Below, piece by piece: positions 17,901-27,528 of a stretch of DNA of 64,000 nt. Source of the DNA: Mesorhizobium ciceri biovar biserrulae WSM1271. Its GTDB lineage: Bacteria > Pseudomonadota > Alphaproteobacteria > Rhizobiales > Rhizobiaceae. Position numbers and translations under genes: made by a program. The notes under the pieces are model-generated. The model had not been told where the DNA came from and searched no databases. It worked only from the letters and a program-made list of their open reading frames with translations. The DNA lies in assembly GCF_000185905.1 (NCBI RefSeq), contig NC_014923.1:1178001-1242000 (forward strand), written 5' to 3'. Every line of letters begins with the position of its first letter. Within the stretch, counting starts at the first letter, position 1.

Positions 17901-19750
17901 TCGGCAACGGCATGCTTTTGTCGCCGAAAACCCGGCTGATCGCGGCCTTCGACCATCGCGACATCTTCATCGATCCCGATCCCGACATGGCAGCCTCGAT
18001 GGCCGAGCGCGAGCGCATGTTCGCGCTGCCGCGTTCGAGCTGGCAGGACTACGACAAGACGAAACTGTCGGAAGGCGGCATCATCGTCTCGCGCAACCAG
18101 AAATCGATCACCTTGCCGGCGGCGGCGGCGGCGGCGATCGGCCTGGCCAAGACCACCGCCACGCCGGTCGAGATCATGACCGCCATCCTCAAAGCGCCGG
18201 TCGATCTTCTGTGGTTCGGCGGCATCGGCACGTATCTCAGGGCATCGACCGAGACCAATGCCGAGGTCGGCGACCGCGCCAACGATGCCATTCGCATCAC
18301 CGCGCTCGACGTCCGGGCGAAAGTGATCGGCGAGGGCGCCAATCTCGGCGTCACGCAGCGGGCGCGCATCGAGTTCGGCATGAATGGCGGCCGCTGCAAC
18401 TCCGACGCCATCGACAATTCGGGCGGCGTCAACTGCTCCGACGTCGAGGTCAACATCAAGATCGCGCTGGCTTCCGCCATGCGCAAGGGGTCGTTGACAC
18501 GCCCGGCACGCAACAAGCTGCTGGCCGAGATGACCGAGGAGGTCGGCTCGCTGGTGCTGTCCAACAACTACCAGCAGACGCTGGCGCTTTCGATCGCCCG
18601 CAAGCGTGGCCTCGCCGACATCGCGCATCAGAGCCGTTTCATGACAGCGCTGGAGGCGCGCGGCCTGCTCGACCGTGCCGTCGAGACGCTGCCGTCGCCG
18701 GCAGCGCTGGCCGAGCGCGAAGCGCGTGGCGAACCGCTGACCAGAGCCGAACTCGGCGTGCTGCTCGCCTATGCCAAGATCGTGCTGTTTTCCGACATCG
18801 TCGCCAGCGACGTGCCTGATGACGCGCATTTCGACCGCGACCTGATGGGCTATTTTCCCGACCAGATGGCGAAGAAATACGCCGCCGAGATCCATGGCCA
18901 CAGGCTGCGCCGCGAGATCATCACACGGGTCGTCGCCAACGATCTGGTCAATCGCGGCGGCCCGTCCTTCGTCAACCGGCTGCAGGAGGCCACCGGGCGC
19001 ACCGCCGCCGACGTGGTGCGGACCTTCGCGGTGGTGCGTGACGGTTTTGCCTTGCCGGCGCTCTATCGCGAGATCGACGCGCTCGACAACCAGATCGACG
19101 GCCAGGTGCAGCTTGATCTCTATCAGATGGTCAGCCGGCTGATCTATGTGACCAGCGGCTGGTATCTGAAGAACGATGCCGGCACGGCACCCCTCAGCCA
19201 GCGCATTGCCGAGTTGCAGGAAGCCCGCAAGGCGCTGGAGCCCAAGCTCGTTTCGCTGCTGCCGGCCTTTTCACGCGAGCGCATCGAGGAGAAGCGGCAT
19301 GGGCTGTTCAAGGCCGGCGCGCCGGAAAGCTTGGCCGGGCAGCTGGCACTGAGCGAGGTGGCGGAACTCATCCCCGACATCGCGCTGACGGCGCGCACCG
19401 CCGGCGCCGATATCGTCGCCGCGGCCAAGGCGTTCTTCGCCGTCAGCGATGCCTTCCGCATTCCGCGTGTCGAGGATGCCGCACGCTCGATCACGCCATC
19501 GGACTACTACGATCAGCTGGCGCTTTCGCGCGCCACCGACACGATCGATGCGGCACGGCGCGGCATCGCGGTGGCGGCGCTCACCGGCCACGCCAAGACG
19601 GCCGATCCGGTGGCTGCCTGGCTGGACGCCGGCGGCGAGCGGGTGGCGCGCATCCGCGAGCGGCTGCAGGCGTTGACCGAGGGCGGCGACATCACCGTGT
19701 CGCGGCTGTCGGTGGCGTCGGGGCTGATGAGCGATCTGACGGGGATGTGA
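14936..19750 (+). CDS. NAD-specific glutamate dehydrogenase, large (about 180 kDa) type
   Basis: A 1604-residue enzyme, the usual length for the large bacterial NAD-GDH class. It deaminates glutamate to 2-oxoglutarate and ammonia in catabolism. The long N-terminal part (to about residue 690) contains ACT-like regulatory segments. The catalytic core has GGLRWSDRAQDYRTEVLGL and the active-site Lys at about residue 846 in VPVGAKGGF. The NAD domain follows, with VVGVGDMSGDVFGNG and VIGEGANLGVTQ, then a long helical C-terminus. The ATG at 14936 follows GGGAGGG by 9 nt. It is monocistronic, ending at a terminator. Control from the shared upstream region with the AhpD-like gene is likely. Confidence 0.97.
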   Translation: MASVKSASKPKKKATAALKAVERPARLADYLLARAPAEDIAPYDVADLERAADLAGQAVAAHKKGECVVAVDADSGVVRDGRPMTVVTVVNDNMPFLFDSILGEITETSGEPTLVTHPVIVVRHGKGGVEEILGDGNFAKDDGSHDRLSVIHVHIPRLTSEQASGLSERLRKILGQVHAAVHDWRPMLARLDQAISEFRYTAVPLDKKSVAEALAFLEWLRDDNFTFLGMREFKYTGGEESGTLERAEKPGLGILSDPDVLVLRRGTEAVTTTPEIRAFLHGPEPLIVTKANAKSSVHRRIYLDYIGIKTYTAKGTLAGELRIVGLFTSTAYTRSVMKIPYLRSKAETIIAKSGFDRHDHSGKALINVLESYPRDELFQVPVPILRKHAAAILGLVERPRVRALVRADQFDRFVSILVFVPRDRYDSVVREKIGSYLKTVFEGRLSAYYPAFPEGGLARVHFIIGRSGGKTPKVEQATIEAAIRDIVRTWEDALSDAAEASGGDQALKAIAARLPESYRDSFSAAVALADAGRIAKISAGNPIAIDYYRHAEQKPHQASLKIYHHGSPVALSRRVPVLENIGFRVISERTFEVGDDQVGTINSDRPGLVFIHDMELENSYGQPIDLTDGGALFEDAFLSVWRGDVDNDGYNGLAQTAGLWSGEITILRAYGRYLQQVGIPQSQDFIAAALNRYPDIARGLHALFIARLGPTAETEGVVAAKHLKAKIKDALEDVPNIDDDTIIRRYLNLIEATLRTNHFVADTKEKGQSLAIKLDSHAVEGLPAPRPWREIFVYGSEVEGLHLRFGPVARGGLRWSDRAQDYRTEVLGLVKAQQVKNAVIVPVGAKGGFYPKKLPMSAGRDAIFEAGTSAYKNFVSSLLSITDNIGLDGVIPPAGVIRRDLDDPYFVVAADKGTATFSDTANAISEKHGFWLDDAFASGGSAGYDHKKMGITAKGAWEAVKRHFREINRDIQTSSFTVVGVGDMSGDVFGNGMLLSPKTRLIAAFDHRDIFIDPDPDMAASMAERERMFALPRSSWQDYDKTKLSEGGIIVSRNQKSITLPAAAAAAIGLAKTTATPVEIMTAILKAPVDLLWFGGIGTYLRASTETNAEVGDRANDAIRITALDVRAKVIGEGANLGVTQRARIEFGMNGGRCNSDAIDNSGGVNCSDVEVNIKIALASAMRKGSLTRPARNKLLAEMTEEVGSLVLSNNYQQTLALSIARKRGLADIAHQSRFMTALEARGLLDRAVETLPSPAALAEREARGEPLTRAELGVLLAYAKIVLFSDIVASDVPDDAHFDRDLMGYFPDQMAKKYAAEIHGHRLRREIITRVVANDLVNRGGPSFVNRLQEATGRTAADVVRTFAVVRDGFALPALYREIDALDNQIDGQVQLDLYQMVSRLIYVTSGWYLKNDAGTAPLSQRIAELQEARKALEPKLVSLLPAFSRERIEEKRHGLFKAGAPESLAGQLALSEVAELIPDIALTARTAGADIVAAAKAFFAVSDAFRIPRVEDAARSITPSDYYDQLALSRATDTIDAARRGIAVAALTGHAKTADPVAAWLDAGGERVARIRERLQALTEGGDITVSRLSVASGLMSDLTGM

Positions 19751-19763
19751 ACCGTCCGTGATT

Positions 19764-19797
19764 GCCACACGCGTTGTCGGGTGCGTGTGGCGCCTTT
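19764..19797 (+). terminator. Rho-independent terminator of the glutamate dehydrogenase gene
   Basis: GCCACACGC (19764-19772) pairs perfectly with GCGTGTGGC (19783-19791) around a 10-nt loop; TTTT follows two bases later. It lies 13 nt after the stop and faces the convergent TonB receptor gene. Confidence 0.8.
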
Positions 19798-19830
19798 TCC
19801 AATGTTGTCGGCGCTTGGCGTTCAGCAAGC

Positions 19831-21975
19831 TCACCAGGAATGTTTGAGGGTGCCGACGATTTTCAGCCGGTCGCCGTAGAATTCGGTCCCGTAATAGCTG
19901 GTTGTCAGATACTTCCGGTCGAACAGGTTCGTTGCGTTCAAGGCCAACGTCACGTCCTTGGTCATCTTGTAGCTAATCGCCGCATCCACCAGTGCGTAGC
20001 CGCCAATCGAAATGGTGTTCGCGTCATCCCCGTAGGTTTGTCCGATATAGCGCACGCCACCGCCGATGGTCAGGTCGCCACGCGGTCCTTCCTCGGGAAG
20101 CGTGTAGTCGACCCAGGCTGACGCCAGGTGGCGAGGAACGCGCTGCGGCCGATTGCCGGCATTCCCGCCAATGCCGTCTTCCAGGATCTCGGCATCCCAG
20201 TAGGAATAGGCAAGCGTCAGGTTCAGGTTTTCCGCGATGGCGGCCTTGCCCTCGAGTTCGATGCCGCGGACGCCAACCTTGCCGATCTGCTGCTGGACAA
20301 CAGGCGTGACATAGGTCGGAACATTGGTTTGGGTAAGGTCGAAGACCGCGGCTGTGAACAGGCCGTCGAAGCCGTCGGGCTTGTACTTGATGCCTGCCTC
20401 ATACTGTTTGCCCTCCTGAGGCTTCAACGAGCCCGAGACCGCATACCCGTTGGCGCTTGGCGACACGAGCGGCTGGAAGCTTTCCGAATAGTTGGCGTAG
20501 ACCGCGAGGTTCGGCGTGAATTTGTAGGTCAGGCCGGCGCGCTTGGTGAAGGCCGATGCGGTGTCGTCGTCCTGCGTTCCCAGATCGAGATAGTCCGCCG
20601 TCGTATGGACACGGTCCCAGCGCCCGCCCAGGGTGACGATCCAGCGGTCGTCAAACGTCAATTGCTCCTGGGCATAGACACCGACCGCCTGCTGCTTGAC
20701 CCGCCAGTTCACATAGGGACCGAGGTTGATGCAGGACAGACCGCAATAGGTCGGGTTGTCGATGTCGATGGGGCCGGCGGTGCCGAAGAGGATGTTTTCG
20801 CGGGTGTTGTCGTTGGCGTAGTCGACGCCGACAAGCGTCTTGCTGGCGACCCGGTCCCAGCCCGTATCGTATTGCAACTGATTGTCGAAGGCATAGCGGT
20901 TGGACAGGCCGCCGACGGAAAATGCCGTGCGGTCCGCCGTGGGGTCAAGCGACGCGCCGTAGACCTCGGCGTAGTCGAGGCTCAAATGCGTGTAGCGGGC
21001 ATTGGAGCGGAAGGTGAGGTTCTCGTTTAACTCATGCTCGAACTGGTAGCCGATATCGACCTGCTCGGTGTTGAAGCGGTTGAAATCCGGCTCGCCCAGG
21101 AAGGTGCCGATGTCGATGTTGGCGCCGGCCGGGGTGCCGCGTGCGCCTGTGCCATCTCGCTTGTAATAGTCAGTCAGGATGGTGAGCGAGGTTCCTTCCT
21201 CGGGCTTGATGGTCAACGCAGGTGCGATGTAAAGCCGGTCGTCGTTGGAATAATCCCACCCTTGATCGCCATCCTTGGCCAGCCCGGTGAGCCGATAGGT
21301 CCACACGCCATCGGCGTCGATCGGCCCGCCAAAATCAACGCCAATCTCCTTGGTGCCGTCGCCATAGGACGTGTAAATCTCCCCCTGCTTCTGGTCCAGC
21401 GGCCGCTTGGTGATGGCGTTCACCAGTCCGCCAGGGCCGTTGAGACCAAAAAGCGTCGATGTCGATCCCTTCAGGACCTCCACGCGCTGAAGTCCGTAAG
21501 GTTCGAGACGGCTGGCCGTGAACCAGGCGGGGATGCGCGCCGTCAAGCCGTCGCGATAGGTACCGAGCGATGTCTGGTCGAAACCGCGGATGCGAATATA
21601 GTCGTATCGGTCATCGTTGCCGAACTCGTCGGTGAGGACGCTGGATGTGTAGGCCACGGCCTGCTGGAGGCTTTCGACATGGCGCGCCTCCAGTTCCTTT
21701 TGGGTTACAACTGAAACCGAGGCGGGAACGTCGACGATCGGCGTATCGGTCTTGGTGGCGGTCGCCGTATCCTTGGCGACGATCGTTTGATCGGGCCCGC
21801 CAACGCGGTCCGACTTGCCGGTGACGACGATCGTTTCCAGTTGAGTTGCATCGTCCGGCGAAACGTCCTGGGCCCGGCCGGTCCCCACCATTCCAAAAGA
21901 TGCCGCTATCAAGGCACTGCTCGCAATCAATCGCCTTGCCTGAATGCGCAACAATGCCTGTCGACCAATCGTCAT
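19831..21975 (-). CDS. TonB-dependent siderophore receptor
   Basis: A 714-residue outer-membrane receptor. A signal peptide (about residues 14-35, cleaved near GRAQ) is followed by a TonB box-like ETIVVTG, the plug domain ([48 protein letters not shown]) and a 22-strand barrel ending GTLKHSW with a terminal aromatic residue. The plug pattern places it with FhuA/FoxA/FpvA-type hydroxamate receptors, so it likely imports a ferric siderophore made by other microbes. No permease or binding protein genes are adjacent, so this is an orphan receptor served by systems elsewhere. Iron control is likely but no clear operator was seen. Confidence 0.94.
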   Translation of the reverse strand: MTIGRQALLRIQARRLIASSALIAASFGMVGTGRAQDVSPDDATQLETIVVTGKSDRVGGPDQTIVAKDTATATKTDTPIVDVPASVSVVTQKELEARHVESLQQAVAYTSSVLTDEFGNDDRYDYIRIRGFDQTSLGTYRDGLTARIPAWFTASRLEPYGLQRVEVLKGSTSTLFGLNGPGGLVNAITKRPLDQKQGEIYTSYGDGTKEIGVDFGGPIDADGVWTYRLTGLAKDGDQGWDYSNDDRLYIAPALTIKPEEGTSLTILTDYYKRDGTGARGTPAGANIDIGTFLGEPDFNRFNTEQVDIGYQFEHELNENLTFRSNARYTHLSLDYAEVYGASLDPTADRTAFSVGGLSNRYAFDNQLQYDTGWDRVASKTLVGVDYANDNTRENILFGTAGPIDIDNPTYCGLSCINLGPYVNWRVKQQAVGVYAQEQLTFDDRWIVTLGGRWDRVHTTADYLDLGTQDDDTASAFTKRAGLTYKFTPNLAVYANYSESFQPLVSPSANGYAVSGSLKPQEGKQYEAGIKYKPDGFDGLFTAAVFDLTQTNVPTYVTPVVQQQIGKVGVRGIELEGKAAIAENLNLTLAYSYWDAEILEDGIGGNAGNRPQRVPRHLASAWVDYTLPEEGPRGDLTIGGGVRYIGQTYGDDANTISIGGYALVDAAISYKMTKDVTLALNATNLFDRKYLTTSYYGTEFYGDRLKIVGTLKHSW

Positions 21976-22324
21976 CTCTTATTCCCTGTCAGACCAATTT
22001 CGAGCAGTTCGGCCGGTCACCGTTCCGGCCCTGCGCGAGCGCAATTAGTCAAAGCGGACAAAAAGAGTCAACTTAATAATCAAGAGATCCACGCCGGCGA
22101 CAATCGTTGCGAAGCAGGGGGTGGAGGACGGCGCCGGACCTACGGTCCGACTTCCCACGAGAAAAATACGGGCTTGGTTCGCGTAGCGGACGAAAGCCGG
22201 TTGCATGACTTTCGAACAGTGAACGCCCGGCAGCGTCAAGGGTACGGCACCGAGCTTCGTTCATTGCATGAGGGCATGAAACATGCAGACATGGCGCCCG
22301 ACACGGAACGGGTGCCGAGGGATC
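21976..22324. other. Divergent intergenic region, 349 bases
   Basis: It separates the TonB receptor and the UMF1-type MFS gene and must hold both promoters. Visible items are the candidate receptor promoter at 22042-22071, a hairpin CGGACCTACGGTCCG (22136-22150) and GAGGG just before the MFS start. No coding frame in it is convincing. Confidence 0.5.
22042..22071 (-). promoter_or_regulatory. Candidate promoter of the TonB receptor gene
   Basis: Read on the minus strand, TTGACT (22071-22066) and TAATTG (22047-22042) are 18 bases apart, about 67 nt from the start codon. The -10 box is weak. A TGA-N9-TCC at the same place is one base off the TGA-N9-TCA pattern of rhizobial iron-responsive operators; this is only suggestive. 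Confidence 0.35.
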
Positions 22325-23704
22325 ATGATGACGGTAGAGACAGTGCAGCGTGCGTCCGGGCGCGGCATCTGGGGATGGATGCTGTTCGACTGGGCGGCGC
22401 AGCCGTTCTTCACGGTCGTGACGACCTTCATCTTCGGACCTTACTTCGTCTCGCGCATGGCGAGCGATCCGGAGACCGGCCAGGCGGCCTGGGGCTACGG
22501 CATTGCCGCGGCCGGTCTTGTCATCGCCGTGCTGTCGCCCATCCTCGGCTCGATTGCCGACCAGACCGGCCCGCGCAAGCCCTGGATCGCATTCTTTGCC
22601 GCGGTCAAGGTCACCTGCCTTTGCATGCTTTGGTTCGCGGCCCCCGGTTCGAACCTTTTCCTGGTCGTGCTGTTCTTTTCGCTGGCGTCGGTCGCGGCCG
22701 AGTTTTCGACCGTGTTCAACGATTCGATGATGCCGCGCCTGGTGCCGAAGAGCGAGATCGGCCGAATCTCCAACATGGCCTGGGGCCTTGGTTATCTCGG
22801 CGGCATGATCGCGCTGATCTTCGTCGTCGCTTGCTTGGCCGGTTCGCCGGAGACCGGCAAGACGATCATCGGCACCGACCCGCTCTTTGGGCTCGACCCG
22901 AAGCTCGGCGAGGACGCGCGCGCAACCGGGCCTTTGTCAGCCGGCTGGTACTTCCTGTTCATCCTGCCGATGTTCTTTTTCACCCCCGATGCCATCAAGG
23001 GCCTGCCGATCGGCCCTGCGGTGCGAGAGGGGTTGGCGGAGCTGAAAGTGACGCTGGGCGAGGTGCGCAAGCGCAGCGGCATCTTCCGCTTCCTGGTCGC
23101 CCGCATGATCTATCAGGACGGTGTCAATGCGGTGCTGGCGCTGGGGGGCACTTTCGCAGCAGCGATGTTCCACTGGTCGATCACCGAAATCGGTATTTTC
23201 GGCATCATTCTCAACGTCGTCGCCATCTTCGGCTGCCTGGTTGCGGCCCGTCTCGACACGGCGCTTGGCTCAAAAACCATCGTCATGATCTCGCTGGTCC
23301 TGCTCAGCATCGCCACGATCGGCATCGTCTCGACCGGACCGGGCTATACTTTGTTCGGCCTCTGGATGATGCCTGGACCGGACAGTGGCGGCCTGTTCGG
23401 CACCGCAGCGGAAAAGGCCTACATCTTCTTCGGCCTGTTGATCGGTGTGGCTTTCGGGCCGGTGCAGGCGTCGTCGCGATCCTACATGGCGCGCAGCGTC
23501 ACGGCGGCCGAATCCGGCCGCTATTTCGGCATTTATGCGCTGGCCGGGCGGGCGACCAGTTTCCTGGCGCCGTTCATGGTCGCGTCCGTCACCCTGGCCA
23601 GCGGCTCGGCACGGCTCGGCATGGCGGTGATCGTGCTGTTCCTCGGGATCGGCATGGCGATCCTGGTCAAAACGCCCTATCCAGCGGACCGGCCGGCGGA
23701 TTGA
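22325..23704 (+). CDS. UMF1-type MFS transporter (Atg22-like)
   Basis: A 459-residue membrane protein with about 11-12 hydrophobic segments. The start [23 protein letters not shown] is the UMF1/Atg22 signature (W-x-x-FDWA-x-x-PF), and [18 protein letters not shown] follows the third helix as in that family. A long cytosolic stretch (about residues 170-225) splits the two halves. UMF1 proteins are putative effluxers of unknown substrate. ATG 22325 (or 22328) is taken because GAGGG lies just upstream; an ATG at 22283 would add 14 poor residues. A palindromic repeat begins 5 nt after the stop. Confidence 0.9.
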   Translation: MMTVETVQRASGRGIWGWMLFDWAAQPFFTVVTTFIFGPYFVSRMASDPETGQAAWGYGIAAAGLVIAVLSPILGSIADQTGPRKPWIAFFAAVKVTCLCMLWFAAPGSNLFLVVLFFSLASVAAEFSTVFNDSMMPRLVPKSEIGRISNMAWGLGYLGGMIALIFVVACLAGSPETGKTIIGTDPLFGLDPKLGEDARATGPLSAGWYFLFILPMFFFTPDAIKGLPIGPAVREGLAELKVTLGEVRKRSGIFRFLVARMIYQDGVNAVLALGGTFAAAMFHWSITEIGIFGIILNVVAIFGCLVAARLDTALGSKTIVMISLVLLSIATIGIVSTGPGYTLFGLWMMPGPDSGGLFGTAAEKAYIFFGLLIGVAFGPVQASSRSYMARSVTAAESGRYFGIYALAGRATSFLAPFMVASVTLASGSARLGMAVIVLFLGIGMAILVKTPYPADRPAD

Positions 23705-23709
23705 GTTCT

Positions 23710-23949
23710 TTCTTCCTTCTCCCCCTGTGGGGTGAGCGGCCGGTTCGCGAAGCGAATTCATCGTGCCAGTGGCACGATGAAAGGCTGGCGAACGCCGGGA
23801 CGCTGCGGAGCAGCGGGGACCCGGCAGGGCGGATCGTCCACCGCCCGGCCCTTCGCAGGCTCAGGGCGTTCGAAGCTCGAAAAGCCAGGCAATTGGCTTT
23901 TCGTTCGCTGCGCGAACCGCTTCTCACCCCGCAAGGGGAGAAGGAAGAA
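23710..23949. repeat. 240-bp inverted-repeat element (repeat family 2)
   Basis: The ends are perfect 15-bp inverted repeats, TTCTTCCTTCTCCCC (23710-23724) and GGGGAGAAGGAAGAA (23935-23949), extending inward as GGGGTGAG/CTCACCCC. Inside are further hairpins: TTCGCGAAGCGAA, TCATCGTGCCAGTGGCACGATGA (arms of 10 around a short loop, 23758-23780) and GCGCGAACC with GGTTCGCG of the left arm. It encodes nothing and fills the gap between the convergent MFS gene and purH, 5 nt from each. The whole reads as a mobile non-coding palindromic element. Confidence 0.85.
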
Positions 23950-23954
23950 GTGCG

Positions 23955-25571
23955 TCAATGCCTGAAATGCCGGACGCCCGTAAACACCATGGCGATGCCG
24001 TGCTCGTCGGCAGCTGCGATGACGTCCTTGTCGTTCATCGAGCCACCCGGCTGGATAACGGCAGTGGCGCCGGCGGCGATCGCCGACAGCAATCCGTCGG
24101 CGAAGGGGAAGAAGGCGTCGGAGGCGACGACCGAGCCCTTGGTCAGCGGTTCGGCAAGGCCGGCGGCCTCGGCGGCGTCGAGTGCCTTGCGGGCAGCGAT
24201 GCGTGAGGAGTCGACCCGGCTCATCTGGCCGGCGCCGATGCCGACGGTGGCGCCGTCCCTGACGTAGACGATGGCGTTGGACTTGACGTGCTTGGCGATG
24301 CGGAAGGCGAATTTCAGGTCGGCCATTTCGACCGGCGTCGGCGCCCTCTTGGTCACCACTTTCAGTTCGAGGTCGTCGACGACAGCGTTGTCCCGGCCCT
24401 GGATGAGCAGACCGCCGGCGACGGATTTGACCGTCGTGCCCGGCGTGCGCGGATCCGGCAGCCCACCGGTGACCAGCAGGCGCAAATTCTTCTTCGCCGC
24501 GACGATGGCCGCTGCCTCGTCGGTGGCGCCGGGCGCTATGATGACTTCGGTGAAGGTTTTTACGATCTCTTCCGCCGCCTCGGCGTCGAGGGTGCGGTTG
24601 ACCGCGACGATGCCACCGAAGGCCGAAACCGGGTCGCAGGCGAGCGCCTTGGCGTAGGCGGCTTTCAGCGAGGCGCCTTCGGCAACGCCGCACGGGTTGG
24701 CGTGCTTGATGATGGCGACGGCGGCGGAACGCGCCGGATCGAACTCGCCGACCAGTTCGAAGGCGGCGTCGGTGTCGTTGATGTTGTTGTAGGATAGCTG
24801 CTTGCCCTGCAACTGACGCGCCGTGGCGACGCCCGGCCGCTTGTCGCCATCGATATAGAAGCCGGCGCTCTGATGCGGGTTCTCGCCATAGCGCATCACC
24901 TCGACCAGCCTGCCGCCAAAGGCGCGCCACGTCGGGTGTTCGATCTCGAGCGCTTCGGCGAACCAGCCCGAGATCGCCGCGTCATAGGTGGCGGTGCGGG
25001 CGAAGGCCTTGGCGGCCAGCTTCTTGCGGAAATCCAGCGACAGCGAGCCGATGTTCATCTCCAGCGCGTTCAGCACCGAGGCATAGTCGCCGGGATCGGT
25101 GACGATGGCGACATAGGCGTGGTTCTTGGCCGAGGCGCGGATCATGGCCGGGCCGCCAATGTCGATGTTCTCGACGATCGATGCGTAGTCGGCGCCGGAG
25201 CGGCGGACCTCCTCGAACGGATAGAGATTGGAGACGACGAGATCGATCGGCTCGATGCCGTATTTGCGCATTGCGGCGGAATGCTCCGGGTCGTCGCGCA
25301 CGCCAAGCAGCGCACCATGCACGCCGGGATGCAAGGTCTTGACGCGGCCATCCATGATCTCGGGAAAGCCGGTGAGCTCGGAGACGTCGCGCACCGGAAG
25401 GCCCGCGTCGGCGATCGCCTTTGCCGTGCCGCCGGTCGAGACCAGCTCGACGCCTGCGGCTGCCAGCGCCTTGGCGAAATCGATGAGGCCGGTTTTGTCG
25501 AAAACGGAGAGCAGGGCGCGGCGCACGGGAACAAGGTCTGGTGCGGGAATGTTCTTGGCGGCGACGGCCAT
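23955..25571 (-). CDS. purH: Bifunctional AICAR transformylase/IMP cyclohydrolase
   Basis: A 538-residue PurH, the usual length, catalysing the last two steps of IMP synthesis. The N-terminal cyclohydrolase domain (to about 200) begins [21 protein letters not shown] and holds STGGTAKAI and [17 protein letters not shown]. The transformylase domain carries [22 protein letters not shown] and [11 protein letters not shown], including the catalytic Lys-His, and ends [28 protein letters not shown] 25571 is preferred; an in-frame GTG at 25589 would add six residues. It is last of a leftward block after the heparinase gene. Confidence 0.97.
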   Translation of the reverse strand: MAVAAKNIPAPDLVPVRRALLSVFDKTGLIDFAKALAAAGVELVSTGGTAKAIADAGLPVRDVSELTGFPEIMDGRVKTLHPGVHGALLGVRDDPEHSAAMRKYGIEPIDLVVSNLYPFEEVRRSGADYASIVENIDIGGPAMIRASAKNHAYVAIVTDPGDYASVLNALEMNIGSLSLDFRKKLAAKAFARTATYDAAISGWFAEALEIEHPTWRAFGGRLVEVMRYGENPHQSAGFYIDGDKRPGVATARQLQGKQLSYNNINDTDAAFELVGEFDPARSAAVAIIKHANPCGVAEGASLKAAYAKALACDPVSAFGGIVAVNRTLDAEAAEEIVKTFTEVIIAPGATDEAAAIVAAKKNLRLLVTGGLPDPRTPGTTVKSVAGGLLIQGRDNAVVDDLELKVVTKRAPTPVEMADLKFAFRIAKHVKSNAIVYVRDGATVGIGAGQMSRVDSSRIAARKALDAAEAAGLAEPLTKGSVVASDAFFPFADGLLSAIAAGATAVIQPGGSMNDKDVIAAADEHGIAMVFTGVRHFRH

Positions 25572-25656
25572 GGGCTGGCGGCCTTTCACGACTGGTGTGG
25601 TGGATGCCCGGCCCGTAGCACATGCCGCCCGGAAATCAAACCAGCGGTCAGGTGGG

Positions 25657-27381
25657 TCAGTTGTTTTCCGGGTAGCCGGCGATGCTGGTGCGGGTCAGCT
25701 GCCAGTGGACTTCGGCGATTTCCGAGGCCTTGAAGGCAAGCACGATCTGGCGGCTGCGGCGCGGGCCGCCAAGACCGGCGAAATAGATCGATTCCTCGAC
25801 CTCCGGCACCACTTCGGCCGATGTGAACACCCAGGTGTCGGCCTGATCGGCGGCCAGCACCAGGCGGTCATGCTCGTCCTGCAAAAGGTTGACATCGGGA
25901 TGAACGTGGAAGCGGACGGTGACGAAGTCGCGGCCATTGTTGCGGATCGCGGCACTGCCGGGGCGCTGGAAGCGGTCCCGGCCGGCCAGCACATTGCCGT
26001 TCGACGACAGCTTCAGCTCGCGCTCATGCAGGAAACCAAAGCGCGCGACATAGCCGTCATGGCGGGCGATGAAACCCTGAACGCCTTTCTGATCGGTGCG
26101 CTTGCACTGCACATGCTGCGGGCCGCCGATCAACGGCGAACCGAGCAGGTCGTTGACGCGCAACGAGTGGCTGAAGCGCGCCGACGAGGTGTCGTTGATG
26201 GTGGCGGTCGAGTGCGCGGCGGTGGCGCGCGCCAGCGGCCGGAATTCAGCCGCGCCGTAGGTGTCGATGCCGGCATTGACGATGTAGTGCTGGCGCCCGG
26301 ACGACAGTTCGAAGGCAAGGCAGCTGGCATGTGCGGCATTGGACACGTCGACCGGCGGCGGCGGGCCGGTGTCGGCGATGACCGTGGTGCCGCCCATAGA
26401 CAGGCGCTCATAGCCGGAATGCGGCGCATGCAGCAGCGGCGCGCCAGCGGTGTCGTCGTGGCGCAGGATGGTGGCGATGCGGTCGTGGATGGTGGCGCCC
26501 ATGCCGTTGAAGCGGGCGAGGCTGCCATCCTGATGGCGGAAGAAGCGCAGCGCCGGCAGCATGCGGTCGATGGCGCCGATCAGCGCCTGCGGCGGCGTTT
26601 CTGCCTGGTTGGCATAGGTCTGGCGCAGTGGCAGGAGGTCGGCGAGGATTTCCAGGACGACCATCGGATTGCGCGAAATGTGCCCGCCATCGGCGAGGAT
26701 CTGGCGGTCGAGTTCCTCGGCAAGATTGCGGGTCGCGCCACGCAGCGCCGATGCCGGCGCCGGCAGGGACAAGGCAGCGAAGGCGAGCGCGATGCGCGCC
26801 CGCAGCCTGTCCTTGCCGTCGGGCATTTCACGCGCCATCGACCTGAGGTAGCGGATCTGCATGGCAACCGATTTCAGGAAGGCGCGGTAGAAAGGGAACT
26901 CGGCGCCCTGCAATACGACCGAGGAGTGCTGCAACCAGGCGATGATGCGCTTGGCCGTCGTGCCGGGCTCCCAGGCGATGCCGGAAATATGGCTGCCATG
27001 CATGGTGATCCAATCGGAGACCAGGGCGCGGGCATTGGCAGCGGCAAGCTCCGTGCCGGCGGCGCGCATATGGCGCAGCCAGCGAAAGCCGTGCAGCGTC
27101 TTCTGCCAGCCGTGATTGGGCACGTTGATCTGGAAAGGCGACTTGCCGCCGGTCTCGACCAGATGCCCCGACAGGGGATAGCGGCCGTAATAGATCTCGA
27201 GTGCGATCTGCGGGTCGGCGAGGCGCAGGTCCGGCGGTGCGATCAGCACACGTTCCGGCGTGCGGCCGGAATAGCGCCAGCGATAGACAGGCCCGGCGCG
27301 CAGGCGCCGGCGCGTTTTGCGCCAGAACTCCTTCGCGACAAGCGTCCACAGACGCGTCGTGCTGCTGGCAGCAAGTGCCAA
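25657..27381 (-). CDS. Heparinase II/III family protein
   Basis: A 574-residue protein. The first half is an alpha/alpha toroid-like region ([42 protein letters not shown]), and the second half has the beta-rich heparinase II/III-like part ([44 protein letters not shown]). Family members are polysaccharide lyases acting on uronic-acid glycans; in rhizobia such genes sit beside purH, as here, and may act on cell-envelope glycans. No signal peptide is obvious, which is odd for a lyase. It lies 85 bases upstream of purH on the same strand. Confidence 0.88.
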   Translation of the reverse strand: MALAASSTTRLWTLVAKEFWRKTRRRLRAGPVYRWRYSGRTPERVLIAPPDLRLADPQIALEIYYGRYPLSGHLVETGGKSPFQINVPNHGWQKTLHGFRWLRHMRAAGTELAAANARALVSDWITMHGSHISGIAWEPGTTAKRIIAWLQHSSVVLQGAEFPFYRAFLKSVAMQIRYLRSMAREMPDGKDRLRARIALAFAALSLPAPASALRGATRNLAEELDRQILADGGHISRNPMVVLEILADLLPLRQTYANQAETPPQALIGAIDRMLPALRFFRHQDGSLARFNGMGATIHDRIATILRHDDTAGAPLLHAPHSGYERLSMGGTTVIADTGPPPPVDVSNAAHASCLAFELSSGRQHYIVNAGIDTYGAAEFRPLARATAAHSTATINDTSSARFSHSLRVNDLLGSPLIGGPQHVQCKRTDQKGVQGFIARHDGYVARFGFLHERELKLSSNGNVLAGRDRFQRPGSAAIRNNGRDFVTVRFHVHPDVNLLQDEHDRLVLAADQADTWVFTSAEVVPEVEESIYFAGLGGPRRSRQIVLAFKASEIAEVHWQLTRTSIAGYPENN

Positions 27382-27491
27382 AACCCCTCCTGATCGTCCT
27401 CTACCCCGGCGCCGAGTCTACATGATTGCACGATTCGTGCGAAGGCGAATTCCACGAGCCCGGGCCGGTTCACCTGCTTCTGCCCCCGGTC

Positions 27492-27508
27492 CTGCCTAAA
27501 AAAGGCAG
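27492..27508 (-). terminator. Small hairpin after rsmB
   Basis: CTGCCT (27492-27497) and AGGCAG (27503-27508) pair around AAAAA. On the minus strand the loop is TTTTT rather than a tail, so it is a weak terminator candidate. It lies 21 nt past the rsmB stop. Confidence 0.3.
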
Positions 27509-27528
27509 CAAATCCGGCAGTTCAAGCC

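Noticed and set aside
21787..24267. 826-codon plus-strand frame across the UMF1 gene
   Set aside because: It runs through the TonB gene end, a non-coding gap, the MFS gene in another frame, a repeat and purH; it cannot be one gene.
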